From the NCBI GenBank assembly GCA_012960755.1, contig DUAT01000169.1:493-64492 (forward strand): a DNA stretch of 64,000 nucleotides. Reading direction: 5' to 3'. This DNA is from Gammaproteobacteria bacterium. GTDB lineage: Bacteria > Pseudomonadota > Gammaproteobacteria > Pseudomonadales > Azotimanducaceae_A. The position numbers were made by a program, and so were the translations under genes. Shown here in pieces: positions 38,216 to 49,123 of the stretch (the stretch's first letter is position 1; the number at the start of each line of letters is the position of its first letter). Under the pieces are notes generated by a model. It did no database searches. It saw only the letters and a program-made list of their open reading frames with translations, and was not told where the DNA came from.

Positions 38216-39547
38216 CTAACGTCGCCCAAAATTCTGGAGATTGGACTTTTTCATGAGTGACTCATACTGATGCGACATCAAATGAGTCTGAATCTGGGAT
38301 ATAAAATCCATAACCACTACCACAACAATCAGTAGTGCCGTGCCACCCAGCTGAAACGTCACGTTAAACTGAACGACTAAAAACTGTGGCAACAGACACA
38401 CCAGTGTCATATACAACGAACCGAATAATGTCAGCCTCGTTAAAATTGTATCTATATGTCTCGCGGTCTGTTGACCGGGACGATAACCCGGAATAAACGC
38501 ACCGGATTTCTGTAAATTTTCTGCCACCTCTTTCGGGTTAAACATAATCGCCGTATACCAGAAGCAGAAAAATATTATCCCCGCTGAAAACAATAAAATG
38601 TTCAATGGTTGCCCGGGGGCAATCTGTAAACTCAGTTCCTGTAGCCATTCCATACCCGGCGACTGCCCAAACCACTGACCCAGAGAAGCCGGAAACAGCA
38701 ACAGGCTACTGGCGAAAATTGCGGGTATTACACCAGCCATATTCACTTTCAACGGGAGGTGGCTGCTCTGTGCCTGGTATTGTCTTCTTCCCTGTTGCCG
38801 CCTCGCATAATTTATCGTAATACGTCTTTGACCTCGTTCGACATAGACCACAAATGCCACTACTGCGATCGCCAGTACCGCGATTAACAACAATCCCAAA
38901 ATCGGAATCTCACCCTGGCGTGCCTGTTCAAACGACTGGCCAATGGCGCTGGGAAAGCCCGATACGATACCGGTAAAGATTATTATCGAAATACCGTTGC
39001 CTACCCCTCTTTCCGTTACCTGCTCACCCAGCCACATCAAAAACATCGCACCAGTCACTAAAGTCGCCACTGCTACAAAATGAAACGCAAAATTTCCGGC
39101 GTAGGCCAGACCTTGAGCTGACAAGCCACTACTAAATGCAAAACCCTGCACTGTCGCTAGCACCAATGTGCCATATCGCGTGTACTGGGCTATTTTTCTC
39201 CGCCCCGCATCACCCTCTTTTTTTAGCTGCTGCAGTGACGGTGTAGTCGCTACCAACAACTGCGTGATAATGGATGACGATATGTAAGGCATAATGCCTA
39301 ATGCAAAAATACTCATGCGCTCAAGTGCACCACCTGAAAACATGTTAAACAGATCCAAAATACCGCCCTGGTTCTGGCCGAACAGCAACTTCAATCTTTC
39401 CGGATCTATACCCGGTACAGGAATATGGCTACCCACCCTGTAAACGATGATAGCAACCAATACGAACAACAAACGCTGCCTTAGTTCCGTTAGTCCGCCA
39501 CCTGCACCAGATGACGAACGTGTGTTTTGTAGCATTGAACTAGTCAT
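38216..39547 (-). CDS. secY: Protein translocase subunit SecY
   Basis: SecY (443 aa) forms the SecYEG channel of the inner membrane. Ten membrane segments; typical [26 protein letters not shown] start, plug region after it, and cytosolic loops that contact the ribosome or SecA ([35 protein letters not shown]). The start overlaps the rplO stop by one base (TAATG). Confidence 0.98.
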   Translation of the reverse strand: MTSSMLQNTRSSSGAGGGLTELRQRLLFVLVAIIVYRVGSHIPVPGIDPERLKLLFGQNQGGILDLFNMFSGGALERMSIFALGIMPYISSSIITQLLVATTPSLQQLKKEGDAGRRKIAQYTRYGTLVLATVQGFAFSSGLSAQGLAYAGNFAFHFVAVATLVTGAMFLMWLGEQVTERGVGNGISIIIFTGIVSGFPSAIGQSFEQARQGEIPILGLLLIAVLAIAVVAFVVYVERGQRRITINYARRQQGRRQYQAQSSHLPLKVNMAGVIPAIFASSLLLFPASLGQWFGQSPGMEWLQELSLQIAPGQPLNILLFSAGIIFFCFWYTAIMFNPKEVAENLQKSGAFIPGYRPGQQTARHIDTILTRLTLFGSLYMTLVCLLPQFLVVQFNVTFQLGGTALLIVVVVVMDFISQIQTHLMSHQYESLMKKSNLQNFGRR

Positions 39548-39981
39548 TACGCTTCGATTTTTCCACCTGCTGCTTCAATCGCAGCCCTGGCTCCCTTACT
39601 CGCCCTAATACCTTTTAGGGTGATTGCTTTATTGATCTCGCCAGACAGCATTACCTTGGCGCGTTGCATCCCTTCGCTGATAATGTCTGCATCTTTAAGT
39701 GCCTGCAGGTCGACCACGTCGGCATCTACTTTTGCCAATTCATGCAAGGTGACCTCTGCAGTCACTCGTGCCTTGGCGGAATTAAAGCCAAACTTCGGCA
39801 GTCTGATTTGCAAAGGCTGCTGGCCACCTTCAAACCCAGGCTTAATTCGGCCACCGGATCTTGATTTCTGGCCTTTGTGACCACGCCCGGCGGTCTTACC
39901 CAAACCACTGCCCATACCACGGCCGACACGTTTTTTGGCGGTCTTGCTGCCAATCGCCGGATGTAAACTGTTTAATCGCAT
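39547..39981 (-). CDS. rplO: 50S ribosomal protein L15
   Basis: L15 (144 aa) is an early 50S assembly protein. [21 protein letters not shown] begins the family's basic N-terminal arm, followed by [17 protein letters not shown] and the conserved [19 protein letters not shown] start at ATG 39981, where homologues start; a frame to 40008 adds nine unlikely residues. Coupled to secY. Confidence 0.98.
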   Translation of the reverse strand: MRLNSLHPAIGSKTAKKRVGRGMGSGLGKTAGRGHKGQKSRSGGRIKPGFEGGQQPLQIRLPKFGFNSAKARVTAEVTLHELAKVDADVVDLQALKDADIISEGMQRAKVMLSGEINKAITLKGIRASKGARAAIEAAGGKIEA

Positions 39982-39994
39982 TTTAAAAAAGCTC

Positions 39995-40180
39995 CTACTC
40001 GCCTTCAACGCTGACTAGATATGAAACCTTATTGATCATGCCTCTGTTCTCGGGCGTATCAATAACTTCTACCGTTTGCCGGACTCTCTTCAAACCCAGA
40101 CCTAACACACAGGCCTTGTGGGTCTTCAACCGACCAATTGTGCTTTTTGTTAACGTAACTTTAATCGTTTTATTCGCCAT
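39995..40180 (-). CDS. rpmD: 50S ribosomal protein L30
   Basis: L30 (61 aa), with the ferredoxin-like core [27 protein letters not shown] trimmed to [19 protein letters not shown] and the terminal [14 protein letters not shown]. Located between rpsE and rplO, 9 nt after rpsE. Confidence 0.97.
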   Translation of the reverse strand: MANKTIKVTLTKSTIGRLKTHKACVLGLGLKRVRQTVEVIDTPENRGMINKVSYLVSVEGE

Positions 40181-40189
40181 AGCTGTTGG

Positions 40190-40693
40190 TTAACCCATTA
40201 TCTCTTCGACCGTTTTGCCGCGTTTTTCTGCGATACTTTCCGGCGCCCGCATTTCCTGCAAGCCTCTAAACGTAGCCCGAATAACATTCACGGGATTCGT
40301 AGAGCCATAGCATTTCGCCAGTACATTCTGTACACCAGCGACTTCTAAAACTGCTCGCATGGTCTTACCGGCAATTACACCAGTACCATCGGATGCAGGT
40401 TGCATGAAAATCTTCGATGCACCGTGTCGAGCTGTAATCGGGTACTGAATAGTTGTACCTTTCAAATCGACTTGAATCATGTTTCTACGTGCTGCTTCCA
40501 TGGCTTTCTGGATCGCCAAAGGCACTTCCCGTGCCTTCCCACGACCGTAACCAACCCGGCCGTTGCCATCGCCAACTACAGTTAAGGCGGTAAAACCAAA
40601 TATTCGGCCACCTTTTACAACTTTGGCCACCCGGTTTACCTGAACCAGTTTCTCCTGGATGCCTTCTTCATTTTCCTGGTCGTTATACGCCAT
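40190..40693 (-). CDS. rpsE: 30S ribosomal protein S5
   Basis: S5 (167 aa) supports decoding accuracy and the mRNA entry helicase site. The double-stranded-RNA-binding-like domain ([38 protein letters not shown]) and the C-terminal domain ([17 protein letters not shown]) are standard. Position: after rplR by 20 nt. Confidence 0.98.
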   Translation of the reverse strand: MAYNDQENEEGIQEKLVQVNRVAKVVKGGRIFGFTALTVVGDGNGRVGYGRGKAREVPLAIQKAMEAARRNMIQVDLKGTTIQYPITARHGASKIFMQPASDGTGVIAGKTMRAVLEVAGVQNVLAKCYGSTNPVNVIRATFRGLQEMRAPESIAEKRGKTVEEIMG

Positions 40694-40713
40694 TATTTGT
40701 CCTCAAACCCAGC

Positions 40714-41064
40714 TTAAAACTGCAGGCCGCTTTCGCGGGCTGCATCTGCTAACGCCTTAATCCGGCCGTGATACTTGTATCCGGATCGATCAAAAGCAAC
40801 CTGATCAATTCCTGCTGCCTTGGCTCTTTCCGCGATCAGCGCACCTACTTTAGCCGCACTATCTGCATTTCCTGTGGCCTCACCGCGAAGCGACTTATCC
40901 AGCGTAGACGCTGACGCTTGTATGGTGTCTCCTGATTTAGAGATCACTTGTGCATATATATGGCGAGGAGATCGATAAACACAGAGCCTTGGCACAACAA
41001 GCTTCTCAATGTGTTTTCTGCCTCTTCTTGCCCTTCTCAACCGGGCATCATTTTTCTTGCTCAT
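40714..41064 (-). CDS. rplR: 50S ribosomal protein L18
   Basis: L18 (116 aa) binds 5S rRNA with L5 and L25. Basic N-terminal arm ([14 protein letters not shown]), [15 protein letters not shown] and the C-terminal [21 protein letters not shown]. Standard place between rplF and rpsE. Confidence 0.98.
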   Translation of the reverse strand: MSKKNDARLRRARRGRKHIEKLVVPRLCVYRSPRHIYAQVISKSGDTIQASASTLDKSLRGEATGNADSAAKVGALIAERAKAAGIDQVAFDRSGYKYHGRIKALADAARESGLQF

Positions 41065-41118
41065 AGCTTCCTCTACCGAAATCCTCTATGCGACTAATGA
41101 CTGCTCGCTAACTACCTG

Positions 41119-41652
41119 TTACTTTTTCTTCGCTTCTTTGCGCTTAACATACTCATCCACATATCGAACACCTTTGCCCTTATAAGGCTCAGGTGGCCGG
41201 AAAGCGCGAATATCTGCTGACACCTGACCCACCAGCTGCTTATCAACGCCCCTCACCAGAATCCGGGTATTCGACGGAGTTTCTACCTCAACGCCCTCAG
41301 GAATCACATACTCAACCGGGTGTGAAAACCCAAGCGTCAAATTCAGCGTCTTGCCTCTCGATTGCGCACGATAACCAACCCCATTGAGTTGTAGTTCCTT
41401 GACGAAACCCTCACTCACGCCTTTAACCATATTGCTGACGATCGATCTGAAAGTACCCGCTAGAGCACCTGATTTCTTGGTGCTTTGCGTCGCGGCAAAT
41501 TTCAGGACGTTTTCAGTCTGGGTAATCGCAACCAACTCATTCAGATCCAGGCTCAAGTCACCCTTACCGCCTTTGATCTTCAAAGTACTTTGGCTGATAG
41601 TCGCCTCAACGCTATCAGGCAACTCAACCGGACTATTTGCTATTCGTGACAT
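41119..41652 (-). CDS. rplF: 50S ribosomal protein L6
   Basis: L6 (177 aa) lies near the factor-binding site of the 50[19 protein letters not shown] start, [10 protein letters not shown] and the C-terminal [16 protein letters not shown] signature. A 75-bp gap with degenerate repeats separates it from rpsH. Confidence 0.98.
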   Translation of the reverse strand: MSRIANSPVELPDSVEATISQSTLKIKGGKGDLSLDLNELVAITQTENVLKFAATQSTKKSGALAGTFRSIVSNMVKGVSEGFVKELQLNGVGYRAQSRGKTLNLTLGFSHPVEYVIPEGVEVETPSNTRILVRGVDKQLVGQVSADIRAFRPPEPYKGKGVRYVDEYVKRKEAKKK

Positions 41653-41670
41653 ATCTAATCTTCTACGTGG

Positions 41671-41706
41671 TTCTTGTGGATAGTCTTGTGGACAGCCTCA
41701 TGGACG
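41671..41706 (-). repeat. Degenerate 12-bp tandem repeat between rpsH and rplF
   Basis: Three adjacent 12-bp units TTCTTGTGGATA, GTCTTGTGGACA and GCCTCATGGACG (plus strand) lie just upstream of rplF. The first two share 10 of 12 bases; the third is more diverged. Confidence 0.55.
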
Positions 41707-41727
41707 GTCTTATTCGGTCAACCAGCT

Positions 41728-42120
41728 TCAAAATACGGTACAAATCAGTTCACCACCGATACCAGCAGCGCGTGCCGCACGATCACTCATCAGACCTTTG
41801 TTTGTTGAAAGAATAGTGATTCCCAGACCACCTTTGACAACAGGGATATCATCCTTGTTTCTGTACTGCCTTAGACCTGGTCGGCTTATCCGGGTAATTT
41901 CCTCAATGACCGGACTGCCTTCAAAGTACTTGAGTTCAATACTCAGCAACGGTTTACCCTCACTATTAACCGAGTAGTCAACAATATAGCCTTCATCTTT
42001 CAACACCTGCGCAATCGCGACCTTGGTCGTGGACGAAGGCATCTCAATATCCTGAATCCTGGCAGTTTGGGCATTTCTAATTCTAGTCAGCATATCGGCC
42101 AACGGATCTTGCATAGTCAT
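41728..42120 (-). CDS. rpsH: 30S ribosomal protein S8
   Basis: S8 (130 aa) is a 16S central-domain primary binder; in E. coli it also represses the spc operon by binding mRNA near rpl[17 protein letters not shown] start and [27 protein letters not shown] C-terminal signature ([20 protein letters not shown]). 11 nt after rpsN. Confidence 0.98.
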   Translation of the reverse strand: MTMQDPLADMLTRIRNAQTARIQDIEMPSSTTKVAIAQVLKDEGYIVDYSVNSEGKPLLSIELKYFEGSPVIEEITRISRPGLRQYRNKDDIPVVKGGLGITILSTNKGLMSDRAARAAGIGGELICTVF

Positions 42121-42131
42121 GAATTCGTCTC

Positions 42132-42437
42132 CTACCAGCTAGACTTAACCAGCCCGGGCACGTCTCCGCGCATGGCTGCTTCTCTTAATTTTGTTCGAGC
42201 TAAACCAAATCGACGATAAACAGCATGAGGGCGACCGGTTAAACTACAGCGTCTCATCTGCCGTGACGGGCTGGCGTTGCGAGGCAGTGTCTGAAACTTA
42301 AGCTGTGCTTCCCATCGCTCTTCATCACTTGCGTTAACATCTGCGATCACTTTCTTAAGGGCGGCGCGCTTTTCAGCATACTTGGCAACTGTCTTAGCTC
42401 GCTTTTTCTCGCGGTTGATCATTGATTGTTTAGCCAT
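42132..42437 (-). CDS. rpsN: 30S ribosomal protein S14
   Basis: S14 (101 aa) is the long zinc-independent form: no CxxC pairs, with the typical [20 protein letters not shown] start and [19 protein letters not shown]. 49 nt after rplE. Confidence 0.98.
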   Translation of the reverse strand: MAKQSMINREKKRAKTVAKYAEKRAALKKVIADVNASDEERWEAQLKFQTLPRNASPSRQMRRCSLTGRPHAVYRRFGLARTKLREAAMRGDVPGLVKSSW

Positions 42438-42486
42438 AAACGTCTCTGCTTATCTACCAACTATTACTTCTCTAATAGGAAGTTCT

Positions 42487-43041
42487 CTACGAAGAAGTAC
42501 TTGCTTCTCTAAATGGAAAGTTAAAGGCACGTAAAAGCGCCCTGCCTTGATCGTCAGTCTTTGCTGTTGTGACGATACTCACGTCCAGACCACGAACCTT
42601 GTCGATCTTGTCGTAGTCAATTTCCGGGAATACGATTTGCTCGGTAAAACCCATCGAAAAGTTACCCCGGCCATCAAACGATTTCGGGCTGATACCTCTA
42701 AAGTCCCGCTGACGCGGAATGGCGATATTGATCAGTCGATCTAAAAATTCGTACATTCGCCTTTTTCGCAACGTTACCTTACAGCCGACCGGATATCCGT
42801 CACGAACTTTAAACGCCGCGATAGATTTACGGGCTTCAGTTACGACTGCTTTTTGTCCGGCAATCTTTTCCATATCAGAAACAGCGTGGTCCAGCTGCTT
42901 TCGGTCACCAATAGCCTCACCAACACCCATGTTCAGTGTGATCTTTACAATGTGTGGAACTTCCATCACATTATCCAGGCCCAGTTCTTCCTGGAGCTTT
43001 TGCCGTAGTTCTGATTCGTATTGTACTTTTAGGTCTGCCAT
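42487..43041 (-). CDS. rplE: 50S ribosomal protein L5
   Basis: L5 (184 aa) binds 5S rRNA and contacts S13 and the P-site tRNA. Typical [24 protein letters not shown] segment ([16 protein letters not shown]), [21 protein letters not shown] and [16 protein letters not shown]. The last six residues (EASTSS) extend slightly beyond the E. coli end. Confidence 0.98.
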   Translation of the reverse strand: MADLKVQYESELRQKLQEELGLDNVMEVPHIVKITLNMGVGEAIGDRKQLDHAVSDMEKIAGQKAVVTEARKSIAAFKVRDGYPVGCKVTLRKRRMYEFLDRLINIAIPRQRDFRGISPKSFDGRGNFSMGFTEQIVFPEIDYDKIDKVRGLDVSIVTTAKTDDQGRALLRAFNFPFREASTSS

Positions 43042-43047
43042 TTTGCT

Positions 43048-43365
43048 TTAACCGTCTATCTCTTCACCGGTCGACTTAAAGATTCTTACCTTCTTTCCGT
43101 CTTCCAAAGTTTTAATGCCCACTCTGTCGGCCTTGTTGCTGCCTGAGTTGTAAATCGCAATGTTGGATACATGTATCGGCGCTTCCTTTTCGATAATACC
43201 GCCAGCCTGACCCATCTGCGGGTTGCCTTTGGTATGACGCTTTACCATGTTCACTCCAGAGACGTAGACTCGATCATCGTCACGAATACGGGTTACCGAA
43301 CCTCTTTTGCCCTTATCTCTACCGGCGATGACAATGACGTCATCATCTCTTTTGATCTTTTGCAT
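43048..43365 (-). CDS. rplX: 50S ribosomal protein L24
   Basis: L24 (105 aa) starts 50S assembly. The KOW motif is in [34 protein letters not shown] and [12 protein letters not shown] are conserved. Between rplN and rplE. Confidence 0.98.
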   Translation of the reverse strand: MQKIKRDDDVIVIAGRDKGKRGSVTRIRDDDRVYVSGVNMVKRHTKGNPQMGQAGGIIEKEAPIHVSNIAIYNSGSNKADRVGIKTLEDGKKVRIFKSTGEEIDG

Positions 43366-43384
43366 CTCTTGCCTCGTCTTCTAC

Positions 43385-43753
43385 TTACAGGACTTCTGGT
43401 GCCAGAGAAACGATTCTCATAAAGTTATCGTTTCTGAGTTCTCTGGTAACTGGCCCAAAAATACGAGTACCAATGGGTTGTTTGTTGGCATTGAGTAATA
43501 CTGCCGCATTGCCATCAAATCGAATAACTGAACCATCAGGACGTCGCACGCCTTTTTTAGTTCGGACCACAACGGCATCCAGTACCTGCCCTTTCTTTAC
43601 TCGGCCGCGAGGTATTGCTTCTTTTACCGTGACCTTAATAATGTCACCAACACTGGCGTAACGCCGCTTGGAACCACCTAACACCTTGATACACATCACA
43701 CGACGCGCACCGCTGTTATCTGCGATATCCAGATATGTCTGCGTCTGTATCAT
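43385..43753 (-). CDS. rplN: 50S ribosomal protein L14
   Basis: L14 (122 aa) is at the subunit interface and is the target of RsfS, also encoded in this window. [21 protein letters not shown] and the C-terminal [22 protein letters not shown] ends are typical. First gene of the spc operon. Confidence 0.98.
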   Translation of the reverse strand: MIQTQTYLDIADNSGARRVMCIKVLGGSKRRYASVGDIIKVTVKEAIPRGRVKKGQVLDAVVVRTKKGVRRPDGSVIRFDGNAAVLLNANKQPIGTRIFGPVTRELRNDNFMRIVSLAPEVL

Positions 43754-43812
43754 TGCCTTAACTCCACTCTCAATCGGTTCTTACACCGTAATGTTTACTT
43801 AGTCATTTTTCC

Positions 43813-43830
43813 AAAAAAGAGACGACTCTT
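43813..43830 (-). terminator. Weak terminator-like hairpin between rpsQ and rplN
   Basis: On the minus strand AAGAG and CTCTT form a 5-bp stem with a TCGT loop followed by a run of Ts. It lies at the S10/spc border, where partial termination would make sense, but the stem is short. Confidence 0.3.
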
Positions 43831-43839
43831 GCCGAACCC

Positions 43840-44106
43840 TCACTGAATGACTGCTGCTTTTCTATCTACCGAGGTCAGCTTCCAGGCTTTGCTCTTTGAA
43901 ATGGGTTTTGTTTCTTCTATCGTTACCAGGTCACCTTCCTGGCATACATTTTCCGGATCGTGAGCATGGATCTTGTTGGAGCGCTTCATGTACTTACCGT
44001 ATAGCGGATGCTTGACCAGACGCTCAACCTGAACGGTGATAGTCTTATCCATCTTGTTACTCACAACCGTACCATTTAGGGTACGTGCATCATTTGTCTT
44101 GCTCAT
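43840..44106 (-). CDS. rpsQ: 30S ribosomal protein S17
   Basis: S17 (88 aa), an OB-fold 16S rRNA primary binder: [39 protein letters not shown]. It overlaps rpmC by 4 nt (ATGA). Last gene of the S10 operon. Confidence 0.98.
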   Translation of the reverse strand: MSKTNDARTLNGTVVSNKMDKTITVQVERLVKHPLYGKYMKRSNKIHAHDPENVCQEGDLVTIEETKPISKSKAWKLTSVDRKAAVIQ

Positions 44107-44300
44107 TCACTTACCTTTGCTTTTTCGGTGATCACAGTTTTTACCCGAGCAATATCGCGACGAACTGTTTTCAGTAAATGTGTCTGCCCCAATTGACCAG
44201 TAGACTGCTGCATACGACTGGTGAACAGGTCCCGGGTCAGATCCACCAGGGTTTCCTGGAGTTCCTCGACTGACTTATCTCTTAATTCTGAAGCTTTCAT
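44103..44300 (-). CDS. rpmC: 50S ribosomal protein L29
   Basis: L29 (65 aa), two helices at the tunnel exit near L23: [18 protein letters not shown] and [10 protein letters not shown]. Coupled to rpsQ by a 4-nt overlap; 13 nt after rplP. Confidence 0.97.
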   Translation of the reverse strand: MKASELRDKSVEELQETLVDLTRDLFTSRMQQSTGQLGQTHLLKTVRRDIARVKTVITEKAKVSE

Positions 44301-44313
44301 ATCGATCTCACCG

Positions 44314-44727
44314 TCACATTACGGAGCGTTTAACAAATGCCGTGGGGAACGGTAGTTTTGCAGCTGCCAGCCTGAATGCCTGACGCGCCACTTCCTCCGT
44401 AACACCTTCCATTTCGTAGAGCATTTTGCCCGGCTTGACCTGAGCCACCCAGTATTCAACATTACCCTTACCCTTACCCTGGCGAACCTCAAGGGGCTTG
44501 TTGGTAATTGGCTTGTCAGGAAAAACTCTTATCCAAATCTGCCCGCCACGTTTGACATGCCTAGTCATAGCTCGACGACCCGCTTCAATCTGGCGTGCAG
44601 TCATACGACCACGGGCTGTAGATTTCAGCCCGTATTCACCGAAACTGACGCTGCTGCCACGGTGTGCCAGACCCCTGTTACGGCCTTTCTGTTGTTTCCT
44701 GAATTTCGTTCTCTTGGGCTGTAACAT
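44314..44727 (-). CDS. rplP: 50S ribosomal protein L16
   Basis: L16 (137 aa) orders the A-site region of 23S r[22 protein letters not shown] start, the conserved [18 protein letters not shown] and [12 protein letters not shown]. The Arg in [15 protein letters not shown] and MTARQ regions are standard. 6 nt after rpsC. Confidence 0.98.
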   Translation of the reverse strand: MLQPKRTKFRKQQKGRNRGLAHRGSSVSFGEYGLKSTARGRMTARQIEAGRRAMTRHVKRGGQIWIRVFPDKPITNKPLEVRQGKGKGNVEYWVAQVKPGKMLYEMEGVTEEVARQAFRLAAAKLPFPTAFVKRSVM

Positions 44728-44733
44728 CTATTC

Positions 44734-45411
44734 CTATCCAAAAGTCTGAACGTTATTTTGTTGATCTTTGCCTTCTTCACGCTGGCCCAATATCTCACCT
44801 TTGAATATCCAGATCTTGATACCAAGAATCCCGTAGGTGGTCAGTGCCTCGGCTGTCGCGTAGTCAATATCAGCGCGCAATGTGTGCAGCGGTACCCGAC
44901 CTTCATGGTAGGTTTCTGAACGAGCAATCTCTGCACCGTTGAGTCGGCCGGCCACTCTTACCTTGATACCCTCTGCTCCGAGGCGCATCGTGTTCTGTAT
45001 GACACGCTTCATGGCTCTTCGAAACTGAACTCGACGTTCCAATTGCTGCGCGACGTTTTGTGCGACGAGATATGCATCCAATTCCGGCTTCCTGATTTCC
45101 TCGATGTTGATATGCACCGGTACTTTCATCAAATTTGTGACTTCTCTGCGCAATCTCTCGACATCTTCGCCTTTCTTACCAATCACAATACCCGGGCGAG
45201 CAGTATGGATCGTGATTCGCGCTGTCTGGGCAGGTCGTTCAATTTCAATTCTGCTCACCGACGCCTGGGCCAATCGGTTTTGAATATACTCACGCACCGC
45301 CATATCGTTATGCAATTTCTCTGCATAGGCGGCTCCGTTTGCGTACCAAATCGAAGTATGCTCTTTAACAATCCCAAGTCTGAATCCTACGGGATGTACT
45401 TTTTGGCCCAT
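44734..45411 (-). CDS. rpsC: 30S ribosomal protein S3
   Basis: S3 (225 aa) is at the mRNA entry site with S4 and S5. KH domain ([22 protein letters not shown]) and C-terminal domain ([37 protein letters not shown]). 15 nt after rplV. Confidence 0.98.
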   Translation of the reverse strand: MGQKVHPVGFRLGIVKEHTSIWYANGAAYAEKLHNDMAVREYIQNRLAQASVSRIEIERPAQTARITIHTARPGIVIGKKGEDVERLRREVTNLMKVPVHINIEEIRKPELDAYLVAQNVAQQLERRVQFRRAMKRVIQNTMRLGAEGIKVRVAGRLNGAEIARSETYHEGRVPLHTLRADIDYATAEALTTYGILGIKIWIFKGEILGQREEGKDQQNNVQTFG

Positions 45412-45426
45412 AATACTTTCCTTACG

Positions 45427-45759
45427 TTACTTGTCTGTTACTGCAAGCGTAATGTGGCAAGTTCTTTTCAAAATACGATCCGCTCGACCTTTCGCACGGG
45501 GACGTATTCTCTTCATTGTTAAACCTTCATCGACGAGTATTTTTGCAACACTCAATTCATCAACATCAGCAGCTTCGTTATGTTCAGCATTGGCAATGGC
45601 AGACTCCAATAACTTACGAACCAGGTGTGCACCTTTTTTCGTGCTGAAATTGAGGATATCCAGCGCCTCGCCAACCGCTCTACCGCGGATCTGATCTGCA
45701 ACCAGACGTACCTTTTGCGCTGATATTTTCGCGCCTGTCAATTTTGCGGCTACTTCCAT
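45427..45759 (-). CDS. rplV: 50S ribosomal protein L22
   Basis: L22 (110 aa) lines the exit tunnel with its beta-hairpin ([20 protein letters not shown]), where macrolide-related changes occur in other bacteria; the hairpin looks intact. [14 protein letters not shown] is the conserved N-terminal part. Confidence 0.98.
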   Translation of the reverse strand: MEVAAKLTGAKISAQKVRLVADQIRGRAVGEALDILNFSTKKGAHLVRKLLESAIANAEHNEAADVDELSVAKILVDEGLTMKRIRPRAKGRADRILKRTCHITLAVTDK

Positions 45760-45802
45760 CGTGATTCCTCTACCTTCTCTAATCGGCTTCTTGTCGTCTT
45801 AA

Positions 45803-46078
45803 TTACCGACGTACTTTCTTATCCGCAGCATGGCCACGAAAAGTACGAGTCGCCGAGAACTCACCAAACTTGTGACCAACCATATCTTCAGTAATAAACA
45901 CCGGGATATGTTGTCTGCCGTTATGAATCTGAACAGTGAATCCAACGCACTCTGGCGTAATCATTGATCGCCGTGACCAGGTTTTAATAGGTCGCTTGTC
46001 GTTTGTCTCTCCGGCTCGCCTAATCTTCTTCATTAAATGAAGATCAACAAAGGGGCCTTTTCTTAAACTTCTTGGCAC
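45803..46078 (-). CDS. rpsS: 30S ribosomal protein S19
   Basis: S19 (91 aa) pairs with S13 in the 30S head. [19 protein letters not shown] start, [20 protein letters not shown] and [16 protein letters not shown]. 12 nt after rplB. Confidence 0.98.
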   Translation of the reverse strand: MPRSLRKGPFVDLHLMKKIRRAGETNDKRPIKTWSRRSMITPECVGFTVQIHNGRQHIPVFITEDMVGHKFGEFSATRTFRGHAADKKVRR

Positions 46079-46089
46079 TTCAATTTCTC

Positions 46090-46920
46090 CTAGCGACTTA
46101 ATCGTCGTCGGCGAACAATCATGTTGTCAGTTCGCTTGTTCTTTCGAGTCTTGTAACCTTTAGTCGGCATACCCCAGGGCGATACAGGATGACGACCACC
46201 AGAAGTCTTGCCTTCACCACCACCATGGGGATGATCGACCGGATTCATAACAACCCCACGTACTGTCGGCCGTACCCCACGCCAACGCTTGGCACCCGCC
46301 TTACCTAATGAGGTGAGATTGTGTTCAGAATTACTGACTTCACCCAGGGTAGCTCGACACTCCGCTAATACCTTGCGCATTTCACCCGAGCGCAGTCGCA
46401 ACGTGACATAGGGACCTTCCTTTGCCACCAGCTGACAGGAAGTGCCCGCACTACGAACCATTTGTGCCCCCTTCCCGGGTTTCAGCTCGATACAGTGAAT
46501 AACGCTGCCCATGGGAGTGTTTCTCAACGGAAGACAATTACCCGCTTTAATCGGTGCGTCATTTCCTGATTGGACTTCGTCGCCTACGTTGAGATCTTTG
46601 GGAGCGATGATGTAACGTCTTTCACCATCTGAATACTTGAGGAGTGCTATGTTTGCGGTTCTATTTGGGTCGTACTCTAGTCTTTCTACTACTGCTTTAA
46701 TACTGTCTTTGTTTCTTTTGAAGTCAATAATTCGATACTTCTGCTTATGGCCACCGCCAATATGCCGGGTCGTAATACGGCCTTGATTATTCCGGCCACC
46801 GGACTTGGACTTTTTGTCCAATAGCGGCTTGTAACCTTCTCCACGGTGCAGCCCTTGGTTTACGACCTTTACGACGAACCGGCGACCTGGCGATGTTGGT
46901 TTAGCTTTTACGACTGTCAT
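46090..46920 (-). CDS. rplB: 50S ribosomal protein L2
   Basis: L2 (276 aa) is near the peptidyl-transferase centre. OB and SH3-like domains, with [18 protein letters not shown], and the conserved C-terminal loop containing the key His in [20 protein letters not shown]. Confidence 0.99.
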   Translation of the reverse strand: MTVVKAKPTSPGRRFVVKVVNQGLHRGEGYKPLLDKKSKSGGRNNQGRITTRHIGGGHKQKYRIIDFKRNKDSIKAVVERLEYDPNRTANIALLKYSDGERRYIIAPKDLNVGDEVQSGNDAPIKAGNCLPLRNTPMGSVIHCIELKPGKGAQMVRSAGTSCQLVAKEGPYVTLRLRSGEMRKVLAECRATLGEVSNSEHNLTSLGKAGAKRWRGVRPTVRGVVMNPVDHPHGGGEGKTSGGRHPVSPWGMPTKGYKTRKNKRTDNMIVRRRRLSR

Positions 46921-46960
46921 TTTTGTGACTCGTTACTTATCCGTTTATTAAAAAAAGTGA

Positions 46961-47260
46961 TCAACTGCCTATGCTGGCAAAATCAATCTCATGGCCTTCT
47001 TCCAGCCTGACATATGCTTTCTTCCAACTTGGCTTACGACTTACACCTCGAGCATTTCTTTTCACTTTTCCTTTCACGTTAAGAACTGTGACATTCTTAA
47101 CGACGACGCTGTAGATTTTCTCTACTGCTTCTTTAATCTCTGGCCTGGTTGCATCTCGGGCAACCTTAAACGCAAACTGGTTTGCCTCGTCAGCAATCAC
47201 TGTCGCCTTCTCTGAAATGTGCGCACCAAGCAGTATCTTGTACATTCTTTCGGTGTTCAT
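46961..47260 (-). CDS. rplW: 50S ribosomal protein L23
   Basis: L23 (99 aa) is the tunnel-exit docking site for trigger factor and [25 protein letters not shown] start ([19 protein letters not shown]), [18 protein letters not shown] and [14 protein letters not shown]. Overlaps rplD by 4 nt. Confidence 0.98.
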   Translation of the reverse strand: MNTERMYKILLGAHISEKATVIADEANQFAFKVARDATRPEIKEAVEKIYSVVVKNVTVLNVKGKVKRNARGVSRKPSWKKAYVRLEEGHEIDFASIGS

Positions 47261-47877
47261 GCGAGCATCTCCTCGGCTTTCTTAAGTGCACCCACCGTGA
47301 ACAGGACCTTCTCGAAGCCAATCAGGTTAACCGGATTCACTCCCTGGACATCGATAACCTCAACATTGCGAAGATTTCGCGCACCGAGGTACAGGTTGTT
47401 GTCGACTTCTTCAACCACTACCAGCACATTGCCAAGCTCAAGACTTTTCAGTGTCATCTGCACTTCTTTAGTTTTAGGTGCATCAACTGAAAAATCTTCT
47501 GTTACGATCAATCGATCCTGACGAATTAATTCAGATAAGATCGACTGCATCGCACCGCGATACATCTTACGATTCACTTTCTGGCTAAAGTCCTGTGTTT
47601 TGGCTGCAAAGGTTTGACCGCCACCACGCCAGATAGGAGAACGGATCGTTCCCGCGCGAGCACGACCGGTGCCTTTTTGACGGAAAGGTTTTCTACCCCC
47701 GCCATTAACCTCGGAGCGTGTCTTCTGGGCACGGGTCCCCTGTCTGGCACCTGATAAATATGCCGTTACCACCTGATGAACCAACGGCTCATTGAACTGA
47801 CGTCCAAATGTTGTTTCAGATACGTCAACCGCCCGATCTGAAACTCCCTTGCCTGGTTCTGAAATATTAAGATTCAA
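47257..47877 (-). CDS. rplD: 50S ribosomal protein L4
   Basis: L4 (206 aa) lines the tunnel and in E. coli also regulates the S10 operon by attenuation and translational repression, matching the leader found upstream of rpsJ. Conserved extended loop [21 protein letters not shown] compressed as [21 protein letters not shown]. Start is TTG (47877) with GGAG upstream. Confidence 0.98.
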   Translation of the reverse strand: MNLNISEPGKGVSDRAVDVSETTFGRQFNEPLVHQVVTAYLSGARQGTRAQKTRSEVNGGGRKPFRQKGTGRARAGTIRSPIWRGGGQTFAAKTQDFSQKVNRKMYRGAMQSILSELIRQDRLIVTEDFSVDAPKTKEVQMTLKSLELGNVLVVVEEVDNNLYLGARNLRNVEVIDVQGVNPVNLIGFEKVLFTVGALKKAEEMLA

Positions 47878-47891
47878 GGTTCCAACTCCAC

Positions 47892-48530
47892 TTAATTCCC
47901 GGCTTTAACTGAAGGCTTAACGATGACATCGCCACCTTTCGCCCCCGGCACTGCTCCTTTGATGAGCAGTAAATTGTTTTCTAGGTCAACCCTGATGACT
48001 TCCAGGGTTTGTGTCGTCACTTGAGTTGCACCCATATGACCCGCCATCTTCTTGCCTTTAAAGACACGACCTGGTGTCTGGCATTGGCCAATAGACCCTG
48101 GCGCCCTGTGTGAGATTGAGTTGCCATGGGTTGCGTCCTGCATTTGAAAGTTGTGACGCTTTACAACACCGGCAAAGCCTTTACCTTTTGACCGGCCTGT
48201 GACATCAACCTTCTGGCCTACTTCAAACGCTTCCACGTTCAGGCTGTCCCCAACTGCTAACTCTGTTCCGGCTTCACATCGAAATTCGTAAAGGTGACGA
48301 CCTGCTTCAGTATTTGCCTTGCTGAAATGTCCAGCAGCGGCCTTGTTCACTTTCGACGCTTTTACCTCACCACAAGTGACCTGAATCGCCTCGTAACCGT
48401 CAATCTCGCTGGTTTTTCTCTGGGTAACCCTGTTGGGTGATGCCTCGATCACCGTCACGGGAACGGAATCACCTTCTTCGGTGAACACCCGTGTCATACC
48501 CCTCTTTACGCCAATAATGCCAATAGTCAT
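47892..48530 (-). CDS. rplC: 50S ribosomal protein L3
   Basis: L3 (212 aa) is an early 23S binder reaching the peptidyl-transferase centre. [20 protein letters not shown] start, the long loop [20 protein letters not shown] carrying the Gln that PrmB methylates in E. coli, and [20 protein letters not shown]. Confidence 0.98.
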   Translation of the reverse strand: MTIGIIGVKRGMTRVFTEEGDSVPVTVIEASPNRVTQRKTSEIDGYEAIQVTCGEVKASKVNKAAAGHFSKANTEAGRHLYEFRCEAGTELAVGDSLNVEAFEVGQKVDVTGRSKGKGFAGVVKRHNFQMQDATHGNSISHRAPGSIGQCQTPGRVFKGKKMAGHMGATQVTTQTLEVIRVDLENNLLLIKGAVPGAKGGDVIVKPSVKAGN

Positions 48531-48540
48531 GATTGCTCCA

Positions 48541-48852
48541 TTAGCCCAGGTTTATTTGAACATCGACGCCCGCCGCCAAATCCAGTTTGGTCAGTGCATC
48601 GATGAACTTTTCTGTCGGCTCGACGATATCGATCAGGCGTTTGTGTGTTCTAATTTCATATTGGTCCCGCGCATCCTTGTATACATGCGGTGAGATCAAC
48701 ACGGTAAATTTTTCTATTCGAGTCGGTAAAGGTATTGGGCCTCTTACCTGTGCGCCTGTGCGCTTGGCAGTGTTGACAATTTCCTGAGTCGAAACATCAA
48801 TCAGACGATGATCGAACGCTTTTAGTCGAATTCTAATTCTCTGGTTCTGCAT
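48541..48852 (-). CDS. rpsJ: 30S ribosomal protein S10 (NusE)
   Basis: S10 (103 aa) is in the 30S head and, as NusE, joins NusB in antitermination complexes and NusG in coupling. [21 protein letters not shown] and [20 protein letters not shown] are standard. First gene of the S10 operon, behind a 210-nt leader. Confidence 0.99.
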   Translation of the reverse strand: MQNQRIRIRLKAFDHRLIDVSTQEIVNTAKRTGAQVRGPIPLPTRIEKFTVLISPHVYKDARDQYEIRTHKRLIDIVEPTEKFIDALTKLDLAAGVDVQINLG

Positions 48853-49065
48853 CCAACCCGTCTCCTGAACCGGTAGTTGCTCTAGCTTGGCTCTATTGAA
48901 GAGTAGCTAAACATTAAGGCCAAAAAAGCCCCTTCCCGCTGCTGAGGGAGGAGCATTCAATCTTACTGCCTTTTCCCGAAATGGGTCCGGCTACCACTGA
49001 CCTCCTATCGAGGTCCTGAGTATTCATCACCGTCAGTTTTATAGGCTTTCGGCGAGAATGTGAGG
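48853..49065 (-). promoter_or_regulatory. S10-operon mRNA leader (probable L4-responsive)
   Basis: The roughly 210-nt untranslated leader before rpsJ holds several hairpins, including a perfect 6-bp stem GACCTC/GAGGTC with a 5-nt loop (48999-49015) and the terminator-like hairpin listed separately. The layout matches the gammaproteobacterial S10 leader, where L4 causes attenuation. L4 binding is inferred from the family. Confidence 0.75.
48922..48954 (-). terminator. Attenuator hairpin in the S10 leader
   Basis: On the minus strand GCTCCTCCC pairs with GGGAAGGGGC (one bulged A, one G:U), loop TCAGCAGC, followed by six Ts. A hairpin plus U-run about 70 nt before rpsJ is where L4-dependent termination occurs in E. 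coli. Confidence 0.75.
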
Positions 49066-49071
49066 GCGCGA

Positions 49072-49077
49072 ATTATA
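49072..49077 (-). promoter_or_regulatory. -10 box of the S10 operon promoter
   Basis: A perfect TATAAT on the minus strand is followed by a GC-rich discriminator (TCGCGCCC), as in stringently controlled promoters. The -35 is poor (best TGGTAA). It lies between the tuf end and the S10 leader. Confidence 0.65.
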
Positions 49078-49123
49078 CTAATAATCACACCCTTTACCAG
49101 CCTTTTCTCAGCTAATGAGGTAA

